From Ascidia mentula (Eukaryota > Chordata > Ascidiacea > Phlebobranchia > Ascidiidae), in contig OX387203.1 of assembly GCA_947561715.1 (NCBI GenBank), positions 18,600,001 through 18,664,000 on the forward strand: a stretch of DNA of 64,000 nucleotides, read 5' to 3'. Numbering within the stretch: the first letter of the stretch is position 1; every line of letters starts with the position of its first letter. A program made the translations under genes and the position numbers. The notes under the pieces were generated by a model that had not been told where the DNA came from, did no database searches, and worked only from the letters and a program-made list of their open reading frames with translations. Positions 1-10,440 of this stretch are shown piece by piece.

Positions 1-114
1 GTTCGTTGAAACACGTGTATCAAGGTGGCCTAACAGGAATTTCTTACGTTTAGCGAACGATGCAAAAGTTCTGCTCGGAAAGACAATTTAACTTATAGCC
101 TATGTGCATTTGGC

Positions 115-420
115 CCGGCAGCGTTGTGTGTTAAGCTTTGGCCCATTACCCACCCATTGAACAGGGTTGACTAATAAAAGGTATGCATTCATTTTGGTCT
201 TTGTGTGACTGAATTCTGTATTATTACATATATTTATTCTATGTTTTGAACTTGGATTTTGCAGTGACAACGTTTAATTATATTGTTGATATTTGTTGAT
301 ACAGCAGCTCTCATTGATCAGTTAAGTTGTAATTGTACAAGATATTGTGTATATTTGATTGAATAAATCTGTTTTGCAGTCAACGGACATCTGTTTAAAT
401 CAACCCATACTGAACACGAG
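115..420 (+). repeat. Interspersed repeat fragment, diverged copy of 1,040-1,450
   Basis: This stretch resembles 1,040-1,450 (and therefore 56,150-56,560) with shared landmarks in the same order: a block around 'tatgcat', a block 'aacttggattttg', and a closing block 'gatattgtgtatatttga' followed by 'aataaat'. An AATAAA-like signal near the shared end suggests a transcribed mobile element, but no coding sequence or terminal repeat is visible and the class is unknown. Confidence 0.5.
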
Positions 421-2463
421 TCAATGCAAACTATTTGACATCTGTAGAATTCCTCCCGTCCCTGGGAAAACAAAACGTGGATGTGCAAAATGAATATATT
501 TACACACTAAAATATCCCAACCGCTACAAACCTTACCCTTTTTTGCTCCGGTGTTATGACATTTAATATACTAAGACGAAACAAGCAATAACTTAAAACA
601 TGTGTGTTTTTTCCAACTTTGATTTTTCCAACCAAGATAATATTACAAAAGTTAATAAAGAATATTCACTGGATAGGTGAATTGGTTTGTGGTGGCGCGG
701 ATTATAAGTGAATGTTGTAAAATAACTGTGTTGACTTCGAAACATGCGTCGTATAAAGTTAAAGAATATGGGCAGTGTATAATTTCAACGTTGGAGAAGA
801 TCTTACCTTGCTTCCAGCAGATTTTTATTTTAACGCTCAGTGTTCCTCTTCAACAGCGTGACAACTGACTTCCTGCTCAGCATTGAAATATTTCCACAAT
901 CATTACGTTGCAACCATGGTTGCAAGTTGATTGACAGCTTCTTGCTCTGCGCTTCTTGCGTGTCAATAAATTATTAACACGTTGTCTTGGAATTTTTATT
1001 TATTCGCATACATCGAATGGGAAAACACAGCCTTATTACCGCCCAGTCATCGACATGTTGTGTGTATATTGCCCACATCCTAACAAACGAACAGAAGGTA
1101 ATTAACAAAGATATGCATGCATTTTTGGCTCTTGTGGGACTGAACTTGGGGTCAGAATTCATGTTTATTTCCCTACGGTTTAAACTTGGATTTTGCCGCG
1201 ACAATTAGACTTATTTTGTAAATGGTTTCATGGACCCATGACATTTCATGTTTCATATTTGTTGTTCATTGGCGTAGTTGACGTGCAAAATAAAAATGAT
1301 TTCATATGTAAGCCTTTCGTGATGATTTCATGATTCAGTTACATGACTTGATTCACTTACATGATTCAGTTAAAATGTAATCGTGCAGGATATTGTGTAT
1401 ATTTGACAAAATAAATCCCTTTCAATATTAATGGACATATGTTTAACTCAACGCAAGCTGATAAACAGCATTGAACGGACATTTAAAGATTTGGGTGGCG
1501 CAGGGGTCAAATTGATCTAAAGTAAGTGGTTCCCTGCCTATGATAAGCGAAAGGCATCCAGGCGGAACAGGGAAACATTTAACGAATATTGTTTGGCGCT
1601 AACAATTTAGCTTGTACATTTAACGTTTGAAATTATTTAGAAATCATGAACTCCTACACGAAAACAAGGTTTAAAGATGACACTTTCCTCAATTGTGCCA
1701 TAGATCATAAAGTTTTCAGGCAATGCAGCCCAGCTCGATCAGCCACTTTTTCCTGACAAGTCAGAGCGAGAGTTTTGTATATACTGTGGCCAAGATATAC
1801 CATAGATTATTTTTTTTGTTTAAATGTAGAGCAAATGTACAGGATTTTAAAATGGTACGCGATGTAACTCAGGTTGGAACCACTGGTCTGAGCGGTCAAA
1901 TATACAAAAGACCTGCCGGCTTACATTACTATGAACAAACAACCAGTGACACAAACTAATGAACCTTTGCCAGTTTTCGTTTCGAACAACAAGAACGATA
2001 TGAAAATTACATAAATTAAACCGTGTCAAAAGTTACAGCATGGAAATTAAATATTAAACAGATTCGCTAAACCCAAACTCTGTGCCTGCCCACAGCTAAC
2101 TTCAAATTTATTGGAGAGTTTTAGAAACAAAACAAAAATCTGAGGACAAGTTACATGGTTTTATTCAACAAAGCACGTTTCTTCATCAAAAGAGATTTTT
2201 TTGCGGGTTTCTTGCAAGTTTTCGCAGAAATTTCGCGTTTTCTCTTTAGTTTGAGTGTGGCAAGGTCCGCCTTTGGATTGGCTGCTTTACCGCCAGCACC
2301 TCCCTGATTGGTTGAACTGGGGTCGTTTAGCGCCGCCTCTTTTTGGCTGTTGTTGGTGGGCGATTCGCCTCGGCTATTCCCATTGGATGATTCGTCAAGG
2401 TCTGATTAGTGCACTGACCGCTTTTTGATCTTTGCCGACCCTAGATGGAGTTTTAAATTGAGT

Positions 2464-2578
2464 TTTGTTTTACCACACCGGGATTCGATCCCAGGATGTC
2501 CTGCCCACAAATCCCGATCAGGTTTTCTTCTAGGTATATGGGTCGGGCGCTTGACCAATGCTGCCAATCGGCCGCCCT
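2464..2578 (-). mobile_element. tRNA-derived SINE, minus strand
   Basis: Read on the minus strand the segment has a tRNA-like B box (GGGATCGAATCCC) followed by GGTAAAACAAAAC, an A-rich tail. The other duplication copy (58,835-58,865) runs straight across the site without it, so copy B is the empty site. A relative at about 52,422-52,545 shares the B-box region and the tail. Length about 115 bp; target-site repeats are not clear. Confidence 0.65.
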
Positions 2579-2604
2579 TTCATCACCGTCCAAATCCCTC
2601 CACT

Positions 2605-2955
2605 GGAAGCTGTTTGTTCCCGAAACTCGTGTTGCTCCGATGTAGAATGAGAATGGAAACCCTGAACGTTATTTATCAAAATATTACTGAGCCGATCAAC
2701 CACAAGAAATTTTCGCTTCATTTAAGGAGTTTCAATTTTAAAATAAGTTTGGCTGTAAAGTAACCACGATGGTGAAGATTTTTGCTCACAATTGCTCACA
2801 ACTTGTACACAAAAATTACCAATTTCGAAACATCAGTGACTGCGGAATTTAAATTTGCCGAACTTTACCCAAACACATGCAAAGAACAAGCATCATACAT
2901 GGATATAAAAGGAATTTTACGAAACCAAAATAAAACTTTTCTTTACCAAAGAATA
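2605..2955 (-). pseudogene. Displaced fragment of the lectin gene (exon 2 start plus intron 1)
   Basis: This block is nearly the same as 8,802-9,155, which is the beginning of the second exon and most of the first intron of the complete lectin gene. It carries only the first residues of that exon and no functional product can be expected. The block is absent from duplication copy B, where about 1.6 kb of other sequence (58,880-60,465) sits at this point. At the left junction all three sequences share 'cgtccaaat'. Confidence 0.75.
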
Positions 2956-3429
2956 AACCGAAACTAACTTTGGTAGCCATCTCTTTTAAACGCAATAAAT
3001 TTAAACAAAGCATGTGCTGGATTGGATCTAATCTTACCATACAGCCTTTTATTGGCACTTATAGAATAACCTCGATTGCTGTACCAAATGCTCAAAGTTG
3101 ATTTTCATCATTTCGGTGAAAAAAAAAATAAAACGAACAAACATTTGTGCAGTTTGAATAATGATTCTAATCTAAACTGAACTTTGCGTATTAGAGTTGG
3201 ATGCAGTAAAAAGTTTCGGTTTCGGCCGAATTTTGCAAAAATATTTGGCCGAAACCGAATATTTATAAAAACCTTAATTTTCGGTCGAATAAATTCGGCA
3301 AACCGAACTTTCGGTGAATCCCTAATTCCTAATCTTTTACTCAAGTGAATTTAAAAATTCTTCTTTGTTTTATTTCGTGATCCAAGAGGCTTTTGTCGAC
3401 ACCAAAATAAAAGTAGTGAAATATATGCC

Positions 3430-3640
3430 ATACTGGTGCCATGTCGGTGACACGTATGTGTGTCATTCTGGTGCTACGTGGCCCATGTCGCTGGTGTCAT
3501 GTGGCCCAAAACCATACCGGAGACACGTAGGAATGCCTGACACCGTGCGTGTCATGCTGGTGCCACGCGGCCTTAAATTCGGTGACAATTGTGCTACGCT
3601 GGTACTACGTGGCCCATGTCACTTTTTCTTAGACCAGGTT
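3430..3640 (+). repeat. Degenerate short repeats ('gtgccacgtggcccatgtc' type)
   Basis: Imperfect repetitions of a roughly 20-30 base phrase containing 'ctggtgc(c/t)acgtggccc' and 'gacacgt'. The first half is also present in copy B (60,930-61,043), where the Harbinger element begins. No coding function is inferred. Confidence 0.45.
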
Positions 3641-3719
3641 CATCCCAATGAAATTTGCAAAGGAAAATTCAAGCGAATGAATGCAGCACACGGGGGTCTT
3701 GATTTCTTTTAACATTAGC

Positions 3720-5050
3720 GACGAAAACGAGAAAAATCTGTAAACTTCGCCGATTTAATTCGTGCCATAGCATCGACCCCACCTTACCTAGTGTAAAACC
3801 ATGTTTGCTGTTAAGTGCAACATTAAACTCATCTTTTTACAGAAGGATACATAAATATTTACGCTGACCTTTTTGCGTCATAGATTATTGCATTGCTTTA
3901 GCTGAGCGAAAAATATGATGACGCTCATAAAACGTCAAATAACAGCGTTTGACCAGCAAGGTTTGCAGGAAGGGAAAAGATTGGAGAAGTTTAAAACAAA
4001 TCAAATTGATCCCTCGATTTGTATGAGGGGAAGAGAATATGGAGTTTGCCACGTATTTAGGCAGGAGATGCCGCCGAAAACCAAATATTTGAACGCCCGA
4101 AACGAGTCCATGTGCGTAGTGTTTACAAACGTAACGTAAATCTTTCCTATATGTAACGCCACTAGGTGTCACAATATGCCAATATTGCTGTAGCTTTTGC
4201 ATGCCCATTGTATAAATGTTCCCGCCTTGTTTCTACGTGTTGATGCCCAACGAATAACGAAGATTGTAGAATTACCAGAAAGTGAATGTCTTTGCCTTGC
4301 CAGGAAATTCAAGTTTACTGACAACGTGTTTATCTCTGCATAAACCTATGTAAAATGCTGCTTTGATCCATATTTTTTCACAACGAAGTACATACTAAGC
4401 AAAGCCCATAAATGCCCACAATCACCATTGTTTGCTTAAAATGTAAGGGTTGTCTGTGTGATTCCAGGTTCTTTCCGCCGCAAAAACAAAAATTTGGTTC
4501 GTACGTCATAGAGAAATTTGGTCAAAGCTGCTACGCGTTGATTTTTTAAATTTTTACGAAAAGTTCTGGTTTATTAAATTACTTAGTGTTCAAAAGTTGT
4601 GCAAAACATATAATTGTCCTCTATAACTGTTGCTTTGAAACTTATCACCTCACCAGTTATCTGACTAATCACGTACCATATTTTGAAACACTTTTCTGCC
4701 CTGGTGATCACAGTGACGTTATCGTTACTGACTATGTTTTTGTCAGTCAGTCATAAATGGATGAAAGTTAAATTGAAGCTCAATTGTATTATATAAATTA
4801 GAAGAACATTACAATTATCCTCATATTGCCCTGATTTGAAAATAAAACAACTGTTCTCGAGCACAATCTGTGACACAGAAATCGTTTTTTGTTCAAAATC
4901 ATGACGTCACTCTTTGCTTTATTATTTAAACTTAACGTTCACAAAATTCTCACGACAAAAATAGATTGATCCAATAGCCCCGACACAGATACAATGCAAT
5001 ATATTGTTTTAACATAAGTCGATTATATTATTAGGAGGTGTGTGATTAAA
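3720..5050. other. Stretch without recognised gene
   Basis: AT-rich sequence upstream of the lectin cluster's 3' end. Open frames around 3,885-4,208 occur on both strands and show no domain, signal peptide or splice-supported continuation. Nothing else is recognised. Confidence 0.5.
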
Positions 5051-5114
5051 ACTAAACACATTTCATGTAAGCTTCCTCAGGGTTGATTTTCACACTCGTA
5101 TTTACGTAATCCGG

Positions 5115-6820
5115 TTATTTGATGACGTCATAGTTGTGGACAACTTTGTTTCTTTCATCTCGATTTCTGGGTTCTGTGAAAAGAAACCAACACATATTTC
5201 TCAATTCCGACGATTTTTGTGAAGTATATGAAAAGGGTTTATTCATACCGAAGTTGTTGAGGTAAGTTTGTTTAACTGAGGAAATGTGTTAACTTACCTA
5301 TGCAAGCAACATTTTCCATAAGGTTGATTTGAAGATCAATTCTAAATATCACATTTTTACAAACCCTACTAGTTGAAAACAAGTAACGATAATCATAAGC
5401 AACAGCACACATACTTACATATGTTTTGTACGCGACCAGAAGCAGATGATCCCAATGACAACAGCAACAATAAGAACGGCATCAAGTGCCAAAGAGGCTA
5501 TGTTCATGATTGTAGGGTCGTGACTGTATTGGATTGCATCTGATGAACCTGTGAGAATTGCTGCTCAAGGCAAACAAAAGCATTTGTTCGGGAAAGTGAA
5601 ATACTCTTTCTTAAGTTAATAAAAATAAACTTAGGTAAGGAGGTTGCAGAATTTGGTGTTGATTCCTTAGTAGCATAAGTTTGGAGATCAATGGTTGCGG
5701 TTGTAGCTGGGTTTGGTTTGTAAGAGGCTGCGTAGGTTGTGGCGTGACTCGTTGCTATTGTCCTCGTTGTTGCTGCTGCTGTTGTTGTTGTTGTCGCTGT
5801 TTTTGTTATGCTTGGAGTTACTAGTAAACATGTGTACGTCTATCGTCTAGCAACCTGGCAATGTTTGTAGATTAATCTAATCAAGGTTCCTTTGACAGGC
5901 TGTCGATCGTGCACCGTATCTCGATATGTATTTCTATGTAAATTCCAATACAGCGATCATGCACAAAACTCCGTTTGTTGATGCTCAGAAAAATATATTT
6001 CGCCTAAAGACATCATCAGCTTCTTATTCAAATACAACCTTTTTGTGAATAATATTTATCACATTAAGAAACTGATGGTGACTTTAGGTGGAACATAACT
6101 GAGCTGTCTGCATGGCCGCTGTGTCGGAATTTACATAGAAATACATAACAACCTAATAGTTACAATGTGATTATTGAATAAAAACTGGATCTATTTAAAA
6201 ACCAAAGGCCCCTGGCAGGCTGTCGATCGCTCACCGTATCAATATTATTACATATTAAATTTCACAAAGCGATCTATAGACAGCTTGATTCTATTTGAAT
6301 AAGTTGGAGAAACTGATGATGCCGTTTTAGGCGAAATATATTTTTCTCAAAAAATCCATCTGAGCTGTCCACAGATCGCTGTGTGAAATTAATACATAAC
6401 AACCTAATAGTTAATTTGAAATTAATACATAACAACCTAATAGTTAATTATTTTGAAACAATGGGTTTTCATGACATCTTATTGTTAGGTTCTTTAGTTG
6501 TAAAGTTAGATTTTATTGATTTATGATATGCGCTGTTTGCCATTGTATATTTTTAGAATATTAATTTAATGCATCTGGGTAATTACCTGCTGGTTTTCGT
6601 TGACAAATAGATCTCGAAGCAACATCGCATTCCGTACTTCTCCACTTGTATGTTGGATCAAGTGAAGTTAATAAACCCATTATCACACAATACTTTTCAT
6701 CTGTTGCGATCGGTTCCCTTGTTGCCCACTGTTCATTATTAACATTCGATCCATCCGTCCACTTATAGATGTTTGTTCCTACAGCACGTTTCGCTCCGAT
6801 GTAGAAAGAGTATGGGGAGG
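5115..6820 (-). CDS. C-type lectin, 3' exon cassette lacking its own first exon (paralogue 1)
   Basis: Five minus-strand exons parallel the complete gene just upstream. Exon 6,587-6,820 encodes the second half of a C-type lectin domain (FYIGAKRAVG, KWTDG, DEKYCVIMG, YKWRSTEC, SICQR). The stalk exon starts at 5,820 (Thr/Ser/Ala-rich; its donor near 5,600-5,640 is not settled). Exon 5,419-5,560 holds the membrane segment (ALDAVLIVAVVIGIICFW). A 44-nt exon, 5,298-5,341, and a last exon from 5,173 to a TAA at 5,115 complete it. Apart from that donor, phases equal those of paralogue 2. The usual sugar-site motifs have changed: EPI instead of EPN, WRS instead of WRD. No signal-peptide exon is seen between 6,820 and 7,440, so it may use the first exon at 9,181-9,397 by alternative splicing, or be a dying copy. 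After the TAA, the frame continues with sequence similar to paralogue 2 up to a second stop at 5,052. Confidence 0.7.
5880..6170. repeat. Fold-back (inverted-repeat) element 1
   Basis: Bases 5,925-6,030 are an imperfect inverted copy of 6,062-6,149; the most exact part is 'tatttctatgtaaattcc' against its complement. It is followed by a related element at 6,200-6,400; both open with 'caggctgtcgatcg'. Both sit in the intron between the lectin-domain exon and stalk exon of paralogue 1. MITE-like, no coding capacity. Confidence 0.6.
6200..6400. repeat. Fold-back element 2, related to element 1
   Basis: Arms at 6,253-6,286 and 6,361-6,395 are inverted copies of each other (agcgatctatagacagct against its near-complement). 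Shares the opening 'caggctgtcgatcg' and the internal phrase 'ctgatgatg...ggcgaaat' with the neighbouring element. A short phrase 'taatacataacaaccta' is then duplicated directly at 6,390-6,440. Confidence 0.55.
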
Positions 6821-7400
6821 CTGTGTACATGGACAATCAATGTGGTGTAAAGTTACGAGACATCCATGGAAATGATTTCAATAAAAATGCTCTTGACTCT
6901 TGACTCGAAAATTATTGATCCAAAATTTTACTAGAAGCTCAGTTTGTATAATTTGCACGATGTTAAGGTAATAGTGGTAGAAAAACAACAGTAAAATGTA
7001 GTTATTTAGGTAACATTTGTTTCAATCCAAGCAGTCTTACTCATAGTATATATTGTGAGACAACAAGCATCTAATTTATGTCTTTTATTTGAAAAAATCG
7101 ATTTCGCTTATGTAAGCTACTGTAAGCATCGTCAGTTTCTGCAAATATTACATGATAATAATAATAAAATAAAACACACAAAAACAGCGCTGCACATAAG
7201 TTGTTTAAAATTGGAAACTGAAGTCTTTTGTTGAAGATATACCTTCAAAGGTCTTACTGTAAACTACAGTGTTGTAGCGAGTTATTGAGCAAGTCCTACT
7301 CATGTTCATTATTTAAAACTTCACGTGATTTTTTACTTCTGCAAAATATTTTGTTTCACAAGACAAAGTAATTGTAGAAACGCAACAATTTTGAAGCGAC
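6821..7400. other. Spacer between lectin paralogues
   Basis: AT-rich, no exon recognised. I looked specifically for a signal-peptide plus first-half lectin exon resembling 9,181-9,397 on the minus strand and did not find one. Confidence 0.5.
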
Positions 7401-7442
7401 TTTGTTTAATATTTGTTGACCTGGGACCAATCAGTATTAATA

Positions 7443-9397
7443 TTAGACGCATTTCATGTAGGCGTCTTCAACCTCAGTACTAACGTTGCTTTTCATGCCA
7501 TGGTTTGCAAGATCCGGCTGCTTCATGACGTCATGGTTGTGAGATTTGTTTTTATCTTGGATTTTGGAACCTGTTTAGTTTCAAAAAGATGCTGATTCAC
7601 ATTCCTCATCATACGATTATATGTGAGGTAAATTCACAATAAATTCGTAAAAATAACCTACTCGGTACATTCGGTTGCTCACCAGCCATATTTCCAATTT
7701 CAAGTTTGGTTTGGTCATCAACTCTAAAATTAACAAATTTAAAATTAAAAAAAAACTTCGGATTACAAACAAACCAATAAAAGAGTAGCATAGGAACATA
7801 TGAACTTACAGTTGTTTTTTAAGTGACCTAAAGCGGATGATTCCAATGATAACAGCACCAATTGTAATGACGTTAAGTACAACCAAGGTAATAATCATGC
7901 TCGTATTGTACTTAATACGTTGGATTGCATCTGACAAACCTGTGAGAATTTCTGCCAAAAAATTAACAAAGCTGGTATGTGAAGAAATTGTAATGAAGTA
8001 ATAACTAAGTTTGGCTTACGAATGGAAGTAAGGGAGTTTTGGTTTAACTCTGTTCCGTTATCTGTACTGTGGTGAGTAATTGCGACGACGCTTGTTGCTG
8101 ATTTTGGGTGTGTAATGAATCCGTAAGTTGTTACGTCAATAGTTGCTGTAGTCGTGGTTGTTGTTTTTGTTGTTGAACTTGGTGCCACTGGTTGAAAGGT
8201 TTAGCCGATATGTTAAACAAATATACAACATTGTGCAGTAATTTAATGGTTCAATCGTTTTTATTGTAGTATTTACTGTGGTTTACCCCCTTGTGAAAGA
8301 TAACTTTTACTTCCACAGTTACGTAAATTTGCAATTTTGCATTTATCCGACAGAATCTCTTTTGTAAGTATTGAACATTCTTAACTTGTTCAAAATGTCA
8401 AGGTAGAGTGTTCATTACCATAACTGTGCATTGAGGCCAAGGCAAGAAGTAAACGCAACGTATCTTACAAGTCGGGACATAGTAAATGTATCTTGGCATA
8501 TCACTTTATGGAAACGGGGAAACCACCCCAACCCACATTATATTTTAATAAATGCTACGGGGATGATTTACAAAATTACTATAACCCAGGGTTACAAGAC
8601 ACATGTTGTTATAGCGCCTACATTTCGGATTTCTTTCACAAATGTATCTCGATTGATATGAGCAAGGAACATCTCTCCATTTGTATCTTGGATCAAGTTC
8701 GTGAAGCCACCCCATTATCACACAATCCTCATTTCCACCCTGGTTGTTTGGTTCTTGCGAAAGCCACTGTCCATTGTTAGCACTTTTTCCATCCGTCCAA
8801 ATAAAGTTGTTTGTTCCCAAAACTCGTGTGGCTCCGATGTAGAATGAGAATGGAAACCCTGAACGTTATTTATCAAAATAATATTGAGTCAATCAACAGT
8901 TTAACCTACAAGGAATTTTCGGTTCATTAATGAGTTTCAAATTAAAAATAAGTTTGGCTGTAAAGTAACCATGATGGTGAAGATTTTTGCTCAAAATTGC
9001 TCACAACTTGTACACAAAAATTACCAATTTCGAAACATCAGTGACTGCGGTATAAAAATTTTCTGATCTTCACTCAAACACATGCAAAGAACAAGCATCA
9101 TACATAGATCTACAAGAAATTTTACGAAACCAAAGTAAAACTTTTCTTTACCAAAGAGTAGTTAATGATCATCGCATTACCTGTAACTGTCCCAAGCTTT
9201 TCCACCAGGAAGTTAAATATGTTTGTTGTTTTTATATTAGCGAGATGTGCATTGTGTTTACTACATGCAGTTTCAGCTTCTGTGTATGAATTAATTTTGG
9301 ATCCGATCAAATATTCGTGGAAGTCATCCAACTTGTACCAAGTTTGTCCATAAACAACAGGTAGAAGATTTACAAGTAATATAACAAGCAATCTCAT
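7443..9397 (-). CDS. Single-pass membrane C-type lectin (complete six-exon gene, paralogue 2)
   Basis: Exons on the minus strand: 9,181-9,397; 8,622-8,858; 8,020-8,187; 7,810-7,951; 7,662-7,723; 7,443-7,570. All have GT/AG borders and compatible phases and give 317 residues. Residues 1-17 (MRLLVILLVNLLPVVYG) are a signal peptide. Residues about 19-150 form one C-type lectin domain with the usual cysteines (TAC, EDC, VPC, YIC), WTDG, an EPN tripeptide and WRD in place of the canonical WND, so calcium-dependent mannose-type sugar binding is plausible. A Thr-rich stalk (about 152-207) is probably O-glycosylated. A membrane helix follows (SMIITLVVLNVITIGAVIIG). The cytoplasmic tail of about 70 residues ends EDAYMKCV, a tyrosine context shared with paralogue 1. 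A possible ATTAAA signal lies at 7,405-7,410. Role as a cell-surface recognition receptor is inferred from architecture; ligand unknown. Confidence 0.85.
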
Positions 9398-9429
9398 TGC
9401 TGGTTGTATTGCCGGTCTAATTTAATTGC

Positions 9430-10440
9430 ATAAACGTTTTGAGTGCCGCTAAAACCACTGGGATTATATTGAATAAGTTTCTTTTTTTCCCTCACTCCAT
9501 TAAAAATTTTTCCAGTGACGCAATCATTCCTAATGAAATGATAGAACGGCGCCCCTGAAAGATGTTGACGTTTTTTTTTCGATGAATCCGCTCACGTTAT
9601 AAGCTGATCCGTTTATATCACTGCTGCACAGTGGTATATGCGGTAACAAATTTCCACCAGTAAGTTTGCAACGCCCCCAAGAACAACAAATTGTCGCGTC
9701 ATTTGGAATCTCCGCAAGTAAATGTGTGATTGCCAAAATATCTGTAAGCCAGCAAACCTTTTCGGTGTTCGACCGATGTAGTAGGAAAAAAACTTACGAT
9801 AACTCGAACTAATCCTGCTTTCACAACAACCACAAAATGTTACAGCGTGTTTGCGTTTAAATTTATGTCTACAAGTTCAAGAGTATTCAGTGATATTTTA
9901 ACAGTACGCAGTATTTTGACACCACCACTGTAAATCTCTTCCGACATCAAAACATCTGGTTATAGGAGCAATACTACTGTATAGTACTGCTGCCTGGTTA
10001 ACCCTTCTTCTTCTATTGACTTTTTATGAGGCATCATATTGTAAATGAAAATACACTGACTAATGATCACGCAAGCAGTGGGTTGAACAGGTGGGACAAG
10101 TCAGGCGGGAAATTGACATCATCCTAAACTGGAATTGTGACACTAACTCACAATTACGAGTCTCGATGGCAACTCGGCCTCGTAGACAACTTGCCTTGTC
10201 TATGTCAAGGTTACTGTTGGAGTTAAATAACTCCTTTACACAAGTCTGTGCATCTTCTAAATAGTCTAACTCCCGACTAAACCCATACATCCACCAAGCT
10301 TTAAACCAGTTGTTACTAAATCCGTCCAAGACCCTAACACGGCAAAAGCTATATAGCTCGATTAGCCAAGTTCCCTACATAGGTTATTTATGTTTGGGTT
10401 GACTTTGTTTTTCGATTAACTAAAAGTAGTTACGGCTTCA
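9430..10440. other. Upstream flank of lectin gene; one unassigned open frame
   Basis: Contains the presumed promoter of the lectin gene. A minus-strand open frame of 89 codons at 10,060-10,329 has protein-like composition (YLEDAQTCVKELF, then CLRGRVAIETRNCEL) but matches no family I recognise and has no obvious flanking exons. It could be an isolated exon or chance. Confidence 0.35.

Larger units (their letters stand above)
20..3550 (+). repeat. Segmental duplication copy A (partner at 55,315-61,043)
   Basis: Long stretches match the 55.3-61.0 kb region in the same orientation, block by block: about 20-50 with 55,315-55,345; 317-1,460 with 55,357-56,590; 1,470-2,460 with 57,870-58,840; 2,945-3,550 with 60,465-61,043. 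Short open frames are shared between copies but carry stops and frame changes and do not look like conserved proteins. Copy A differs by a 260-base segment at 51-316, a SINE (2,464-2,578) and a patch of lectin-gene sequence (about 2,605-2,955). Copy B carries extra segments at about 55,625-55,765, 56,590-57,873 and 58,880-60,465. No gene is recognised in copy A. Confidence 0.85.

Noticed and set aside
677-1208. Short proteins shared by duplication copies A and B (677-868, 974-1,208, 1,723-1,959)
   Set aside because: Both copies are recent duplicates, so similarity is expected without coding. Differences include length changes and no domain or splice context is seen.
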